A stretch of 64,000 nt of DNA from UBA2211 sp035404185 (GCA_965230985.1 OZ246399.1:434001-498000); one strand, 5' to 3'. Shown: positions 9,933 to 17,840, numbered from the stretch's first letter. Numbers and translations: made by a program. Notes: a model not told the origin generated them from the sequence alone.

Positions 9933-10142
9933 ATGAAAGTTACACAAAAAACCAAACTATCTAAGCTAATAGATGAGAAGAAAGCACAAACAATTTTAGA
10001 AAAATATGATTTTCCTTGTCTTTCTTGTCCTCATGCTAGACTTGAAATGGAAACTTTAGAACTAGGAAGTATTTGTGAAATGTACGATATCGATTCGACT
10101 AAGTTAATTAAAGAATTGAATGAAAAGTTGAATAAGAAATGA
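9933..10142 (+). CDS. DUF1858-like small protein
   Basis: 69 aa. The pattern KLSKLIDEKKAQTILEKYDFPCLSCPHA...TLELGSICEMYDID resembles DUF1858, a small helical domain with a CxxC often found next to redox or hybrid-cluster proteins. It overlaps the next gene by 4 nt (ATGA) and follows the ferredoxin by 5 nt. A redox accessory function is only inferred. Confidence 0.65.
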   Translation: MKVTQKTKLSKLIDEKKAQTILEKYDFPCLSCPHARLEMETLELGSICEMYDIDSTKLIKELNEKLNKK

Positions 10143-10984
10143 AGCAATCGTTTTTTATTCTTTTAATGCTTTTAATTTTGAATGTTTTAGTTTTGCCTTT
10201 TGTTATTTTCTTTTCTTTGCCGGCTTACCTTGAGGTAAGCTTTTTTAATGTTGGACAAGGAGATTCTATTTTTATTGAGGCTCCAGGAGGATATCAAGTA
10301 TTGATTGATGGAGGCCCAAGTTATTCCAAGGTTTTAGATGGTTTATCTAAAGAAATGCCTTTTAATGATAAAGAGATAGATTTAATTATATTATCTCATC
10401 CAGAGAGTGATCATATGACAGGATTGTTTTCTGTATTAGAAAACTATAAGGTAGATAATATTATGTGGACTGGAATAGAAAAAGATGGAGAAAAGTTTGA
10501 AACTTGGAAAAGATTAATTAACGAAGAGGGAGCTAATATTTATTATGCTAATTCTGGTGATAAAGTAATTATGGGAGATGCGATCTTAGAAATAATAAAT
10601 CCTAAAGAGTTGTTAAAGGGAGAGACATTTAAAGAAAGCAACAATACAGCAATAGTCTCCAAGCTTTTATATAAGGATAGTTCTTTTCTTTTCACGGGAG
10701 ATATTTCTTCAAAAGCAGAAAATGAATTAACTAATATAGACGTTGATGTTTTGAAGATTCCTCATCATGGTTCAAAGTATTCAACCTCAAAAGAATTTAT
10801 TAAAAAGGTTAGTCCTTTAGTTTCTGTGATTCAGGTTGGAAAGAATTCCTACGGACACCCAACAGAAGAAGTTTTGACACGACTTAATAATTTTGGTATT
10901 AAAATACTAAGGAACGATACTAATGGAGATATAAAGATTGTTTCCGATGGTTTGAATTATAAAATAATAACTAGTAAACAATAA
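10139..10984 (+). CDS. ComEC/Rec2-like metallo-beta-lactamase-fold hydrolase
   Basis: 281 aa. An N-terminal membrane anchor (residues 5-28) precedes a metallo-beta-lactamase domain with FNVGQGDSIFIE, LIDGG, LSHPESDHMTG (HxxxDH-type metal motif), FTGDIS and IPHHGS. This matches the C-terminal extracytoplasmic domain of ComEC, without the multi-helix channel. ComEC domains act on incoming DNA in natural competence. Whether this stand-alone form does so is inference. It overlaps the DUF1858-like gene by 4 nt. Confidence 0.8.
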   Translation: MKQSFFILLMLLILNVLVLPFVIFFSLPAYLEVSFFNVGQGDSIFIEAPGGYQVLIDGGPSYSKVLDGLSKEMPFNDKEIDLIILSHPESDHMTGLFSVLENYKVDNIMWTGIEKDGEKFETWKRLINEEGANIYYANSGDKVIMGDAILEIINPKELLKGETFKESNNTAIVSKLLYKDSSFLFTGDISSKAENELTNIDVDVLKIPHHGSKYSTSKEFIKKVSPLVSVIQVGKNSYGHPTEEVLTRLNNFGIKILRNDTNGDIKIVSDGLNYKIITSKQ

Positions 10985-10988
10985 ATAT

Positions 10989-12044
10989 ATGGATTTTCCA
11001 ATTTTTAAAACTAAGATGGGAGGAGATAGGAAATTTAATCTAGCCGACCCAAAAGAAAGGGCAGAATATTTTAATATAAAATGTGGACCGGAAATAGAAA
11101 AACTAAAAGAATATTTAAAAGATAATACTTTTATTGCTTATCTTTTAGGTAAAAAGAATTCAGGAAAGGGAACTTATTCTAAAATGTTATCCGAGGTTTT
11201 AGGTGCTGATAAAATAGAGCATTTGTCTGTTGGAGATATGGTAAGAGCATTAGATACTGAAATTCAAGACCCAGAAAAGAAAAAAGAATTAGTTGAGTTT
11301 TTAGAAAAGAATTACAGAGGATTTTATCCTTTGGAAGATCTGATTAAAAGTATGGAAAATAGGGATACTAAAACTCTTCTTCCTGATGAATTTGTTTTGG
11401 CTTTAATTAAAAGGGAAATTGCTAAGAGGAAAGGAAAGGTTATTCTTCTAGATGGTTTTCCAAGAAGTATGGATCAAGTTAGTTTCTCTTTGTTCTTTAG
11501 AGATTTGGTTGATTACAGAGATGATCCAGATATTTTCATTATGATTGATGTTCCAATGAACATTATTAATGAGAGAATTAAATGGAGAAGAATTTGTCCT
11601 AAATGTAATGCTTCAAGAAGCTTGAAATTATTACCAACTTCAAAAATTGGATACGATGAATCATCTAAAGATTTTTATTTAATTTGTGATGAGGCCAATT
11701 GTGACGGTGGAAGAATGGTAATGAAAGAAGGTGACGAAAAAGGAATTGAACCGATTAAAGAGAGATTAATGATGGATGAAGAAATATTAAAGAAAGCTGA
11801 TACATTATATGGAATTCCAAAGGTTAAATTAAGAAATGCTATTCCTGCTGATGTTGCTCGTGATTATGTTGATGAATACGAAATGACTCCTGGATATTCA
11901 TTTAAATACGAGAATGGGGAAGTCAAAACCATTGAAGAACCTTGGATTGTAGCTGATGATAATGGAGTACAATGTATTAGTTTACAGGCTGCTCCGGTGG
12001 TAGTTGCAATGATAAAACAGTTGGTTGAAGTATTGAAAATTTAA
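10989..12044 (+). CDS. Adenylate-kinase-like nucleoside monophosphate kinase, long form
   Basis: 351 aa, much longer than a normal adenylate kinase (about 210-240). The P-loop LGKKNSGKGTYS lies near residue 54, GFPRS marks the NMP-binding region, and a lid-like segment starts CPKCNASRS with a second Cys pair in a region ending CDEANCDGG. About 110 extra C-terminal residues follow. A second, canonical adk occurs at 31806, so this copy may have another substrate or a regulatory role. A strong promoter for the downstream ncRNA lies inside its last codons. Confidence 0.75.
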   Translation: MDFPIFKTKMGGDRKFNLADPKERAEYFNIKCGPEIEKLKEYLKDNTFIAYLLGKKNSGKGTYSKMLSEVLGADKIEHLSVGDMVRALDTEIQDPEKKKELVEFLEKNYRGFYPLEDLIKSMENRDTKTLLPDEFVLALIKREIAKRKGKVILLDGFPRSMDQVSFSLFFRDLVDYRDDPDIFIMIDVPMNIINERIKWRRICPKCNASRSLKLLPTSKIGYDESSKDFYLICDEANCDGGRMVMKEGDEKGIEPIKERLMMDEEILKKADTLYGIPKVKLRNAIPADVARDYVDEYEMTPGYSFKYENGEVKTIEEPWIVADDNGVQCISLQAAPVVVAMIKQLVEVLKI

Positions 12045-12059
12045 AGGTATAATATCTTT

Positions 12060-12209
12060 GGTCCTATCATTCAAAATTCCGAACAACTTTCAATCGGGAG
12101 ATCATATATTTATCTGCTTTGGCAAATGAATGAGGTCACCCACGTGGATTAATTCGGATTCACTTGAAAGCGGTAGGACCCTTGGAAAGCACTGTCAAAC
12201 AGTGTTTTT
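12060..12209 (+). ncRNA. Rod-shaped structured RNA, 6S-like candidate
   Basis: Promoter TTGAAG (12025-12030), 17-nt spacer, TATAAT (12048-12053), predicted start G12060. The RNA folds end to end. The closing stem is GGTCCTA with TAGGACC (12174-12180), then ATTCCGAA with TTCGGAT. An open bubble of about 11-12 nt per strand follows. The apical rod is GGGAGATC/GGTCACCC with ATTTATCTGC-TTTG-GCAAATGAAT at the tip. A terminator hairpin CACTG/CAGTG with a T-run ends it at 12209. Closing stem, central bubble and apical stem are the 6S RNA layout, although at about 120-150 nt it is short. The bacterial SRP RNA consensus is absent. Confidence 0.5.
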
Positions 12210-12215
12210 CTTTTC

Positions 12216-12267
12216 TTGACAATTTGATAATTACAGATATAATATACCTATACCTATGGTAGTGGTA
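12216..12267 (+). promoter_or_regulatory. Promoter with CsoR-type operator
   Basis: TTGACA (12216-12221), 16-nt spacer, TATAAT (12238-12243). Directly downstream, at 12245-12267, lies a symmetric element of four half-sites: TACC-TA-TACC-TAT-GGTA-GT-GGTA. Such TACC/GGTA dyads are typical of CsoR/RcnR-family operators. Its place over the transcription start fits autorepression of the regulator gene at 12285 and of nifS-iscU behind it. Confidence 0.7.
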
Positions 12268-12284
12268 AAATAATAATTTAAAAA

Positions 12285-12557
12285 ATGAAAGCACAAAAAG
12301 AAAAAACATTGATTAGTTTAAAGAAGGTTCAAAGCTTAACTGCTAAAATAATCGATATGATGGAAAAAGAGAATTATTGCATTGATGTAATGCAGCAGAA
12401 TTTGGCTGCAATTGGTTTATTAAAATCAGCTCATCAAATGATGATGGAAGATCATTTGCATAATTGCTTTAAATCAGCTATGAAAACTAATAATGAAAAG
12501 AAGAAAGACGAAATGATAGAAGAAATATTAAAAGTAATAAAAATATATAACAAATAA
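12285..12557 (+). CDS. csoR: CsoR/FrmR-family metal-sensing transcriptional repressor
   Basis: 90 aa, all-helical DUF156 fold. The ligands C32, H57 and C61 have exactly the spacing (25 and 4) of the Cu(I)-binding Cys-His-Cys of mycobacterial CsoR; the His argues against the persulfide sensor CstR. It should form a tetramer that leaves DNA when Cu(I), or another ligand, binds. One base separates it from nifS, and a matching dyad lies at its own promoter, so it very likely controls the iron-sulfur genes downstream. Confidence 0.85.
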   Translation: MKAQKEKTLISLKKVQSLTAKIIDMMEKENYCIDVMQQNLAAIGLLKSAHQMMMEDHLHNCFKSAMKTNNEKKKDEMIEEILKVIKIYNK

Positions 12558-12558
12558 C

Positions 12559-13767
12559 ATGAAGAGAATATATCTTGATTACGCAGCTACGACGCCAGTC
12601 GATAATGAGGTTTTGAAGGAAATGCTTCCATATTTTTCTAAAAAATTTGGTAATGCTGCATCTTTGCATTCTTTCGGTATTGAGGCGGGAATGGGAATAG
12701 AAAAAGCAAGGAACATATTAGCTAAATATTTCAATGCCGAACCGATAGAAATAGTATTCACAAGTGGAGCAACTGAATCTAATAATTTATCTTTAAAAGG
12801 AGTTGTTAAGCAGCATCAATTAAAGAATAAAGAAAAGGTTCATATTATAACCACTGCCTTCGAGCATCATTGTGTTTTAGATGCCTCAAAGAGTTTAGAA
12901 AGAGATGGACTAGCCGAAGTAACTTTTATTCTACCCGATAAAGATGGAATTATTGATGTAAAAGACATTGAAAAAGCAATTAAGCCTAATACTCTATTAA
13001 TTTCTGTGATGTATGTAAATAATGAGATAGGAACAGTCCAACCAATAAAGGAAATTGGAAAGATGATAAAAGAATTGAACAAGACAAGGGAAAAAAAGAT
13101 AATTTTCCACACAGATGCTACTCAAGCTATTAATTATTTTGATTGTGATGTTAATGAGTTAAATGTTGATTTATTATCAATGTCAGCTCACAAGATATAC
13201 GGTCCTAAAGGAGTCGGAGCCTTATATATCAGAAAAGGAACTCCTATTATCAGAGTTCAAGATGGTGGAGATCAAGAAAATAGACGCAGAGCGGGGACTC
13301 ACAATGTTCCGGGAATAGTTGGACTCGGAAAAGCCATCGAGGTTTTAATGAAAAACAAAAAGAAAGATATAGTAAGAATTCAAAAATTAAGAGATGTCTT
13401 AATTAAAAAAGTTTTAAAAGATGTTCCTGCTTCAAGATTGAATGGTTCTTTGATTAATCGTTCTCCTAATAATGCAAACTTTAGTTTTAAAGATACTGAA
13501 GGAGAAAGCTTGTTAATGATGCTAGATAATATGGGAATAGCCTGTTCAACTGGATCAGCTTGTTCTTCTCAGTCATTAGAGCCATCGCACGTTATTCTTT
13601 CGTTAGGGCTTAAGCATGAAGATGCCCACAGTTCTTTAAGAATGACATTGGGAAAATATACAACGAAAGAAGAAATAACTTTCGCAGTTAAAGTCTTAAA
13701 AGAAACAATTAAAAAATTAAGAGGTGTTTCGGGAGATGTTTTATCCGATTATTATTCAAAAAAATAA
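12559..13767 (+). CDS. nifS: Cysteine desulfurase (NifS/IscS type)
   Basis: 402 aa. Opens with YLDYAATTPV; AFEHHCVL and TDATQA contribute to the PLP site, the Schiff-base Lys is K212 in SAHKIYGPKG, and the active Cys is C335 in TGSACSS. It removes sulfur from cysteine as an enzyme-bound persulfide for Fe-S clusters and probably tRNA thiolation, where MnmA in this window would be a recipient. It is preceded by the CsoR-type regulator and followed after 5 nt by the IscU scaffold. Confidence 0.93.
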   Translation: MKRIYLDYAATTPVDNEVLKEMLPYFSKKFGNAASLHSFGIEAGMGIEKARNILAKYFNAEPIEIVFTSGATESNNLSLKGVVKQHQLKNKEKVHIITTAFEHHCVLDASKSLERDGLAEVTFILPDKDGIIDVKDIEKAIKPNTLLISVMYVNNEIGTVQPIKEIGKMIKELNKTREKKIIFHTDATQAINYFDCDVNELNVDLLSMSAHKIYGPKGVGALYIRKGTPIIRVQDGGDQENRRRAGTHNVPGIVGLGKAIEVLMKNKKKDIVRIQKLRDVLIKKVLKDVPASRLNGSLINRSPNNANFSFKDTEGESLLMMLDNMGIACSTGSACSSQSLEPSHVILSLGLKHEDAHSSLRMTLGKYTTKEEITFAVKVLKETIKKLRGVSGDVLSDYYSKK

Positions 13768-13772
13768 AACAT

Positions 13773-14156
13773 ATGCAATATTCAAAAAAATTAATGGAAC
13801 ATTTCATGAATCCACGCAACCGCGGGAAAATTAAAAATCCTTCAGGAACAGGAATGGTTGGAAATCCTGTATGCGGAGATTTAATGAAAATATACATCAA
13901 AGTAAAAGATAAAAAGGGAAAAGAAGTATTAGATGATATAAAATTCGAAACTTTGGGTTGCGCCAGTGCAATTGCAACTTCTTCAATGGTGACTGAATTA
14001 GCTAAAGGAAAAACAATAGAAGAAGCCAAGAAGATATCTAAAAAAGACGTTGCAGATGCTTTAGAGGGATTGCCTCCAATTAAAATGCATTGTTCTAATT
14101 TGGCTGAAGAAGCATTAAAAGGTGCAATCAAAGATTACGAATCAAAAAAGAAATAA
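13773..14156 (+). CDS. iscU: Iron-sulfur cluster scaffold IscU/NifU-N
   Basis: 127 aa. Three conserved Cys are present in NPVCGD, LGCASA and MHCSN, along with MEHFMNPRNRG at the N-terminus. It assembles a transient Fe-S cluster using sulfur from the adjacent desulfurase. It is the last gene of the csoR-nifS-iscU operon, with a terminator starting a few nt after the stop codon. No HscA/HscB or ferredoxin is linked here; a ferredoxin lies 4 kb upstream. Confidence 0.93.
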   Translation: MQYSKKLMEHFMNPRNRGKIKNPSGTGMVGNPVCGDLMKIYIKVKDKKGKEVLDDIKFETLGCASAIATSSMVTELAKGKTIEEAKKISKKDVADALEGLPPIKMHCSNLAEEALKGAIKDYESKKK

Positions 14157-14159
14157 AAC

Positions 14160-14193
14160 AAAAACACTGACTCATCATCAGTGTTTGTTTTTT
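14160..14193 (+). terminator. Terminator of the csoR-nifS-iscU operon
   Basis: Stem AAACACTGA/TCAGTGTTT with loop CTCATCA, then a seven-base T-run interrupted only by one G. It also separates the operon from the convergent tRNA-Pro. Confidence 0.8.
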
Positions 14194-14197
14194 TGTG

Positions 14198-14268
14198 TCG
14201 GGCTGCTGGGAGTTGAACCCAGGTCTTACGCACCCCATGCGCAAATACTACCACTATACTACAGCCCG
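14198..14268 (-). tRNA. tRNA-Pro (anticodon GGG)
   Basis: Read on the minus strand: acceptor CGGGCTG/CAGCCCG, D-arm with AGTGGTAG, anticodon stem TGCGC/GCGTA around loop ATGGGGT (anticodon GGG), T-arm CTGGG-TTCAACT-CCCAG, discriminator A. CCA is not encoded. The plus-strand ORFs overlapping this place are shadows of the tRNA. Confidence 0.9.
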
Positions 14269-14283
14269 AAAAGGGCTAAATTA

Positions 14284-14502
14284 TTATTTCTTTCCAAGAG
14301 ATTTGATGCATTTAGTGCAAGCCAAAATTCTCTTCCCGGCAAATCCTTTGAAGTTTTTGTTGGTTGTATTAGCGGGAACTATTACCCATTGTAGATTAGG
14401 GCGTATTCTTCTTTTAGTAGAAGGATTGTATCTCGAAATAAGCTTGTAATAGCTTCCTCCCATTGAAGATGATTTTCCGCAAATTGTACATTCTTTTTCC
14501 AT
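14284..14502 (-). CDS. rpmB: Ribosomal protein bL28
   Basis: 72 aa. Zinc-binding form with CTICGK near the N-terminus and CTKCIK near the C-terminus, basic RYNPSTKRRIRPN core and a final LGKK. Large-subunit protein. It is transcribed toward the tRNA-Pro gene 15 nt away; the two may share a transcript. Confidence 0.9.
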   Translation of the reverse strand: MEKECTICGKSSSMGGSYYKLISRYNPSTKRRIRPNLQWVIVPANTTNKNFKGFAGKRILACTKCIKSLGKK

Positions 14503-14569
14503 ATGTAATGTATATTACCAAAAAATTAAATAATTGCAACCCCCTTGTGTTTTGTGTTAATATTATTAC

Positions 14570-15175
14570 ATGGATACATTAACAATATTTACATTATTAA
14601 TTCTTTTGTTTTCAATTATTATTCATGAGATAGCTCATGGAAGTGTTGCCTATGCCTTGGGTGATCCAACTGCTAAAGAAGCAGGAAGATTGGATTTAAA
14701 TCCTTTAAAACACCTAGACCCGATTGGATCTATTCTTCTTCCTTTCTTCATGTCTATCTTGGGTGGACCAATAATTGGCTGGGCTAAACCAGTTCCTATT
14801 AATCCAATGTACTTTAGTGACAGAAGATGGGGAGAGTTAAAGGTTGCCTTGGCTGGTCCAGTGGCTAATTTTACAGTTGCTTTAATCTTTGGATTAATTG
14901 TTAAGTTTGTTCATTTACCGGACAGTTTTTTAACAATCGCGACAGTTATTATCTTTTATAATATTGCTTTAGGAATATTTAATTTAATTCCTATTTTTCC
15001 TTTAGATGGTTCTCATGTTTTATTTGCCTTATTACCTGAAAGATTCGAAGAATTAAAAGTATTATTAACTCAATACGGATTCATCCTCCTTCTTTTCTTA
15101 ATTTTTATAATTCCCAATGGTCTTAGTTGGGTTTTTACTCTATCAGATAGAATTCTTTCTTTATTTTTAGCTTAA
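14570..15175 (+). CDS. M50 family site-2 protease homolog
   Basis: 201 aa with about five membrane helices. The zinc motif HEIAHG is in the first helix and the second metal-site motif NLIPIFPLDGSH is in a later helix; LAGPVANF is also typical. No PDZ domain is present, so this is the short FtsH/SpoIVFB-unlike M50 form common in small genomes. It should cleave substrates inside the membrane. A TAATAT box (14558-14563) ends 6 nt before ATG, suggesting leaderless expression. Confidence 0.88.
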   Translation: MDTLTIFTLLILLFSIIIHEIAHGSVAYALGDPTAKEAGRLDLNPLKHLDPIGSILLPFFMSILGGPIIGWAKPVPINPMYFSDRRWGELKVALAGPVANFTVALIFGLIVKFVHLPDSFLTIATVIIFYNIALGIFNLIPIFPLDGSHVLFALLPERFEELKVLLTQYGFILLLFLIFIIPNGLSWVFTLSDRILSLFLA

Positions 15176-15185
15176 ACTTAAAAAG

Positions 15186-15214
15186 TTGACTAAAATATTT
15201 CTTTATTGTATTTT
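15186..15214 (+). promoter_or_regulatory. Promoter of the thymidylate-synthase-like gene
   Basis: TTGACT (15186-15191), 17-nt spacer, TATTTT (15209-15214), placing the start near 15221, about 26 nt before ATG 15247. Confidence 0.55.
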
Positions 15215-15246
15215 GTAACTAGTTCATCTTATTTGATGGACCTGAG

Positions 15247-16038
15247 ATGGTCACTTTGGCAGACGTAACTTTGACCCCATGCTTTTTGATAGAGAGAGAA
15301 GATTTTCATGAGGCCTGGTTTGAAGCGGTTTTTGCCGTTATGAATCAGGGCATTCCTCTCCATTTTGGTTCTGCAAAAGAACCAAAGAAAGCACGCGACT
15401 CCGTACAGACTATCGTCATGACCGGAAAAGCGATTGAACAGATTCAGAATTGTGAAATCCATCCTTTTTATAGGATGAGAGAATTAGCAATTCAGGGATA
15501 CAAAAAGGAGTATGACCGAAAGTGGTTCAATGAAGAGTACAACAAGTTGCCACCTGGAGACAGAAGGCGCTTCACGTATGTCTATATCGAACGTTTAATC
15601 AAACACAGAACTCCCGGAGGATTCGTTGATCAAATCTCGAAATTGAGAGAGCTTCTCAAAGAACAGATTAAGAGCGGCATTTCTTCAAATCGCCATCAGG
15701 CGATTACCTGGGAGCCCGATATCGACATGAACTCCGATGCTCCGCCTTGCCTGCAAAGGATATGGATAAGATACTATCCGGGAGGATACGTTGATATCCA
15801 TTTTGAGTGGAGATCAAGAGATCTTTTCAATGCCTGGCAGGGAAACCTCATTGGTCTGGTTGCTATGCTTCTTTTGGAAGTTATTATTCCAAACAATTGT
15901 AAAATAGCAAGAGTTGTCGACAAATCAGACTCTCTTCATATCTATGAAGGTGTTCTGGGAGAGGCGAGCAAGGTTCTCGCAATGGAGAGAGAAAGAGTTC
16001 CAGGTTTTGTAAGAAAACTGGACCACGTATATGTATGA
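15247..16038 (+). CDS. Thymidylate synthase-family protein of foreign composition
   Basis: 263 aa, the usual ThyA length. Motifs line up with ThyA: catalytic C168 in APPCLQRIW, R189-S-R-D192 for the phosphate-binding RSxD, N200 eight residues after the Asp as in ThyA, and SLHIYEG for the dUMP-contacting His/Tyr. Overall it is closer to divergent archaeal or phage-type enzymes (dUMP methylase or dCMP/dUMP hydroxymethylase) than to E. coli ThyA. Codon use is clearly richer in G and C than in the flanking genes, and it has its own promoter and a terminator-like end. A dCMP deaminase at 57616 would supply dUMP. Confidence 0.75.
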   Translation: MVTLADVTLTPCFLIEREDFHEAWFEAVFAVMNQGIPLHFGSAKEPKKARDSVQTIVMTGKAIEQIQNCEIHPFYRMRELAIQGYKKEYDRKWFNEEYNKLPPGDRRRFTYVYIERLIKHRTPGGFVDQISKLRELLKEQIKSGISSNRHQAITWEPDIDMNSDAPPCLQRIWIRYYPGGYVDIHFEWRSRDLFNAWQGNLIGLVAMLLLEVIIPNNCKIARVVDKSDSLHIYEGVLGEASKVLAMERERVPGFVRKLDHVYV

Positions 16039-16064
16039 ATATACCTTCTTCTCTTCTTTTTTTA
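16027..16064 (+). terminator. Terminator of the ThyA-like cassette
   Basis: Stem GTATAT/ATATAC with loop GTATGA overlapping the stop codon, followed by a pyrimidine-rich tract ending in seven T. Confidence 0.5.
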
Positions 16065-16107
16065 TTTCTAAATGATATAATGAGGATATAAAAATAAATC
16101 TAAAAAT

Positions 16108-16839
16108 ATGAAATTAGAAAATAAAGTAGCAGTAGTGACAGGAGCTTCTTCAGGAATAGGAAAAGCCATTGCCGAAAAATTTGTTTTAGAAGGTGCTTCA
16201 GTTGTTTTTTCAGATGTTAACGAATGTGATGTTAGCCGTTTTAGTGATAAAGCGATTTTTATTAAATGTGATGTTTCTAAATCAGCTGAAGTAGACAGCC
16301 TTATTAGTGGTTGTGTTGATAAATTTGGAAAAGTAGACATAATGGTCAACAATGCTGGAATTGGAAGCTTGGGAGACGTTTTAGCTACCTCTGATGATGT
16401 TTGGCACAAGACAATAGAGATTAATTTATCAGGAGTATTTTATGGAATTCGTGCAGCTGGAAAAACAATGAAAGAAAAGGGAATTAAGGGTTCAATTATC
16501 AATATGGCTTCTATCTTGGGAACAGTCGGTTTTAATGGGGCCGTATCTTATTGTGCTTCCAAAGGGGGAGTCAATCAATTAACTAAAACAAGCGCTATTG
16601 AATTAGCTAAATTAGGAATCAGGGTTAATTCTATTGCTCCTGGATTTATAAAAACAAATATGACCAAGGGAGTTCAGGAAGATGAAAAGACAAAAATGTT
16701 TATTGAAGGAATGACTCCTTTAGGGTATCTAGGTGAACCTGATGATATTGCTAATGCAGCCCTATATTTAGCCTCTGAGGATTCAAAATATGTGACTGGA
16801 AATATTCTATATGTTGATGGCGGATGGACGGCACAATAA
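16108..16839 (+). CDS. Short-chain dehydrogenase/reductase
   Basis: 243 aa classical SDR. Cofactor motif TGASSGIG, the NNAG motif, catalytic Ser in INMASILG and the YCASKGG block with the Tyr-x3-Lys pair, then PGFIKT. It resembles FabG-like 3-oxoacyl reductases or sugar dehydrogenases, but the substrate cannot be assigned; no fatty-acid synthesis genes are linked. TATAAT lies about 28 nt upstream of ATG, so unlike several neighbours it has a short leader. Confidence 0.85.
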   Translation: MKLENKVAVVTGASSGIGKAIAEKFVLEGASVVFSDVNECDVSRFSDKAIFIKCDVSKSAEVDSLISGCVDKFGKVDIMVNNAGIGSLGDVLATSDDVWHKTIEINLSGVFYGIRAAGKTMKEKGIKGSIINMASILGTVGFNGAVSYCASKGGVNQLTKTSAIELAKLGIRVNSIAPGFIKTNMTKGVQEDEKTKMFIEGMTPLGYLGEPDDIANAALYLASEDSKYVTGNILYVDGGWTAQ

Positions 16840-16864
16840 AAAATTCTTCAAGCCAATTAAATAT

Positions 16865-16916
16865 TTGACATTTAGCTTTTTATCTGATAATTTAATCACA
16901 AGCGAATTTTCGCTTG
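16865..16916 (+). promoter_or_regulatory. Promoter and leader hairpin of rpsL-rpsG
   Basis: TTGACA (16865-16870), 17-nt spacer, TAATTT (16888-16893). The expected leader starts near 16900 with the perfect stem CAAGCGAA/TTCGCTTG (16899-16916), which may control translation or act as a weak attenuator. Confidence 0.65.
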
Positions 16917-16938
16917 CGATTTATTATTGATACAAAAT

Positions 16939-17355
16939 ATGCCAACAATTAGACAACTAATTAAGAAGAATAGAAAGCCATTAAAGACGAAGACTAATAC
17001 TCCGGGTCTTGCGTTTGGATTTAATCCTTTAAAAAACAGACCAAAGGAATATGACGCACCTTTTAAAAAGGGAGTATGTTTGAAAGTTTTTACAACTACA
17101 CCGAAAAAACCTAACTCAGCTTTGAGAAAAGTTTGCAGAGTTAAATTAAGTAATGGAAACGAAGTTACAGCCTATATTCCTGGAGAAGGACACAATTTAC
17201 AGGAGCACTCAATCGTTATGATCAGAGGAGGCAGAGTAAAAGATTTGCCAGGTGTGAGATATCACATTGTAAGAGGCAGATTTGACTGTTCAGGAGTTGA
17301 AGGTAGAAAACAACAGAGAAGCGCATATGGAGTTAAAAGACCAGTAAAAAAATAG
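16939..17355 (+). CDS. rpsL: Ribosomal protein uS12
   Basis: 138 aa from ATG 16939; the TTG at 16927 adds four non-conserved residues and is rejected. MPTIRQLIKK, TTPKKPNSALRK and PGVRYHIVRG are hallmark uS12 segments. 30S decoding-centre protein. rpsG follows after 3 nt. Confidence 0.97.
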   Translation: MPTIRQLIKKNRKPLKTKTNTPGLAFGFNPLKNRPKEYDAPFKKGVCLKVFTTTPKKPNSALRKVCRVKLSNGNEVTAYIPGEGHNLQEHSIVMIRGGRVKDLPGVRYHIVRGRFDCSGVEGRKQQRSAYGVKRPVKK

Positions 17356-17358
17356 TAT

Positions 17359-17829
17359 ATGGCAACAGGACTTAAATTTAAAAAGAAAGTTATAATGCCC
17401 GATTCAGTATACAACGATATTATGGTTGCTAAATTTATCAACCAAGTAATGACTAACGGGAAAAAAACAGTAGCCGAGAAAATAGTTTACGGCGCTTTTG
17501 ATTTAATCAAAAATCAAACAAAAAAGAACCCTTTAGATGTTTTTAGATTAGCTATTCAGAATGTATCTCCAGTTCTTGAGGTAAAACCAAAAAGAGTCGG
17601 AGGAGCAACTTACCAAGTTCCAATGGAAGTTAAGGGAAATAGAAAATTGAGTTTAGCTATGAAATGGATGATTAATTCAGCTAAAGACAAGAAAGGTAAA
17701 GCAATGAAATTCAAGTTAGCTGATGAATTAATTGAAGCTTCAGAAAACAAAGGAAATGCAGTTAGAAAGAAAGAGAACGCTCACAAAATGGCAGAAGCCA
17801 ATAGAGCATTTGCCCACTTTGCATGGTAA
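17359..17829 (+). CDS. rpsG: Ribosomal protein uS7
   Basis: 156 aa, usual length. Contains the KFINQVMTNGKK, VGGATYQVPMEV and ENAHKMAEANRAFAHFAW signatures. Primary 16S-binding protein of the 30S head. A hairpin separates it from fusA. Confidence 0.97.
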   Translation: MATGLKFKKKVIMPDSVYNDIMVAKFINQVMTNGKKTVAEKIVYGAFDLIKNQTKKNPLDVFRLAIQNVSPVLEVKPKRVGGATYQVPMEVKGNRKLSLAMKWMINSAKDKKGKAMKFKLADELIEASENKGNAVRKKENAHKMAEANRAFAHFAW

Positions 17830-17840
17830 TTTAATATATA

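Noticed and set aside
12060..12209. SRP RNA
   Set aside because: The apical loop lacks the conserved GNRA tetraloop and asymmetric-bulge sequence of bacterial SRP RNA.
14122..14449. Two plus-strand ORFs of 84-90 aa
   Set aside because: They read through the IscU terminator and the antisense of tRNA-Pro and bL28; no start signal and no protein-like pattern.
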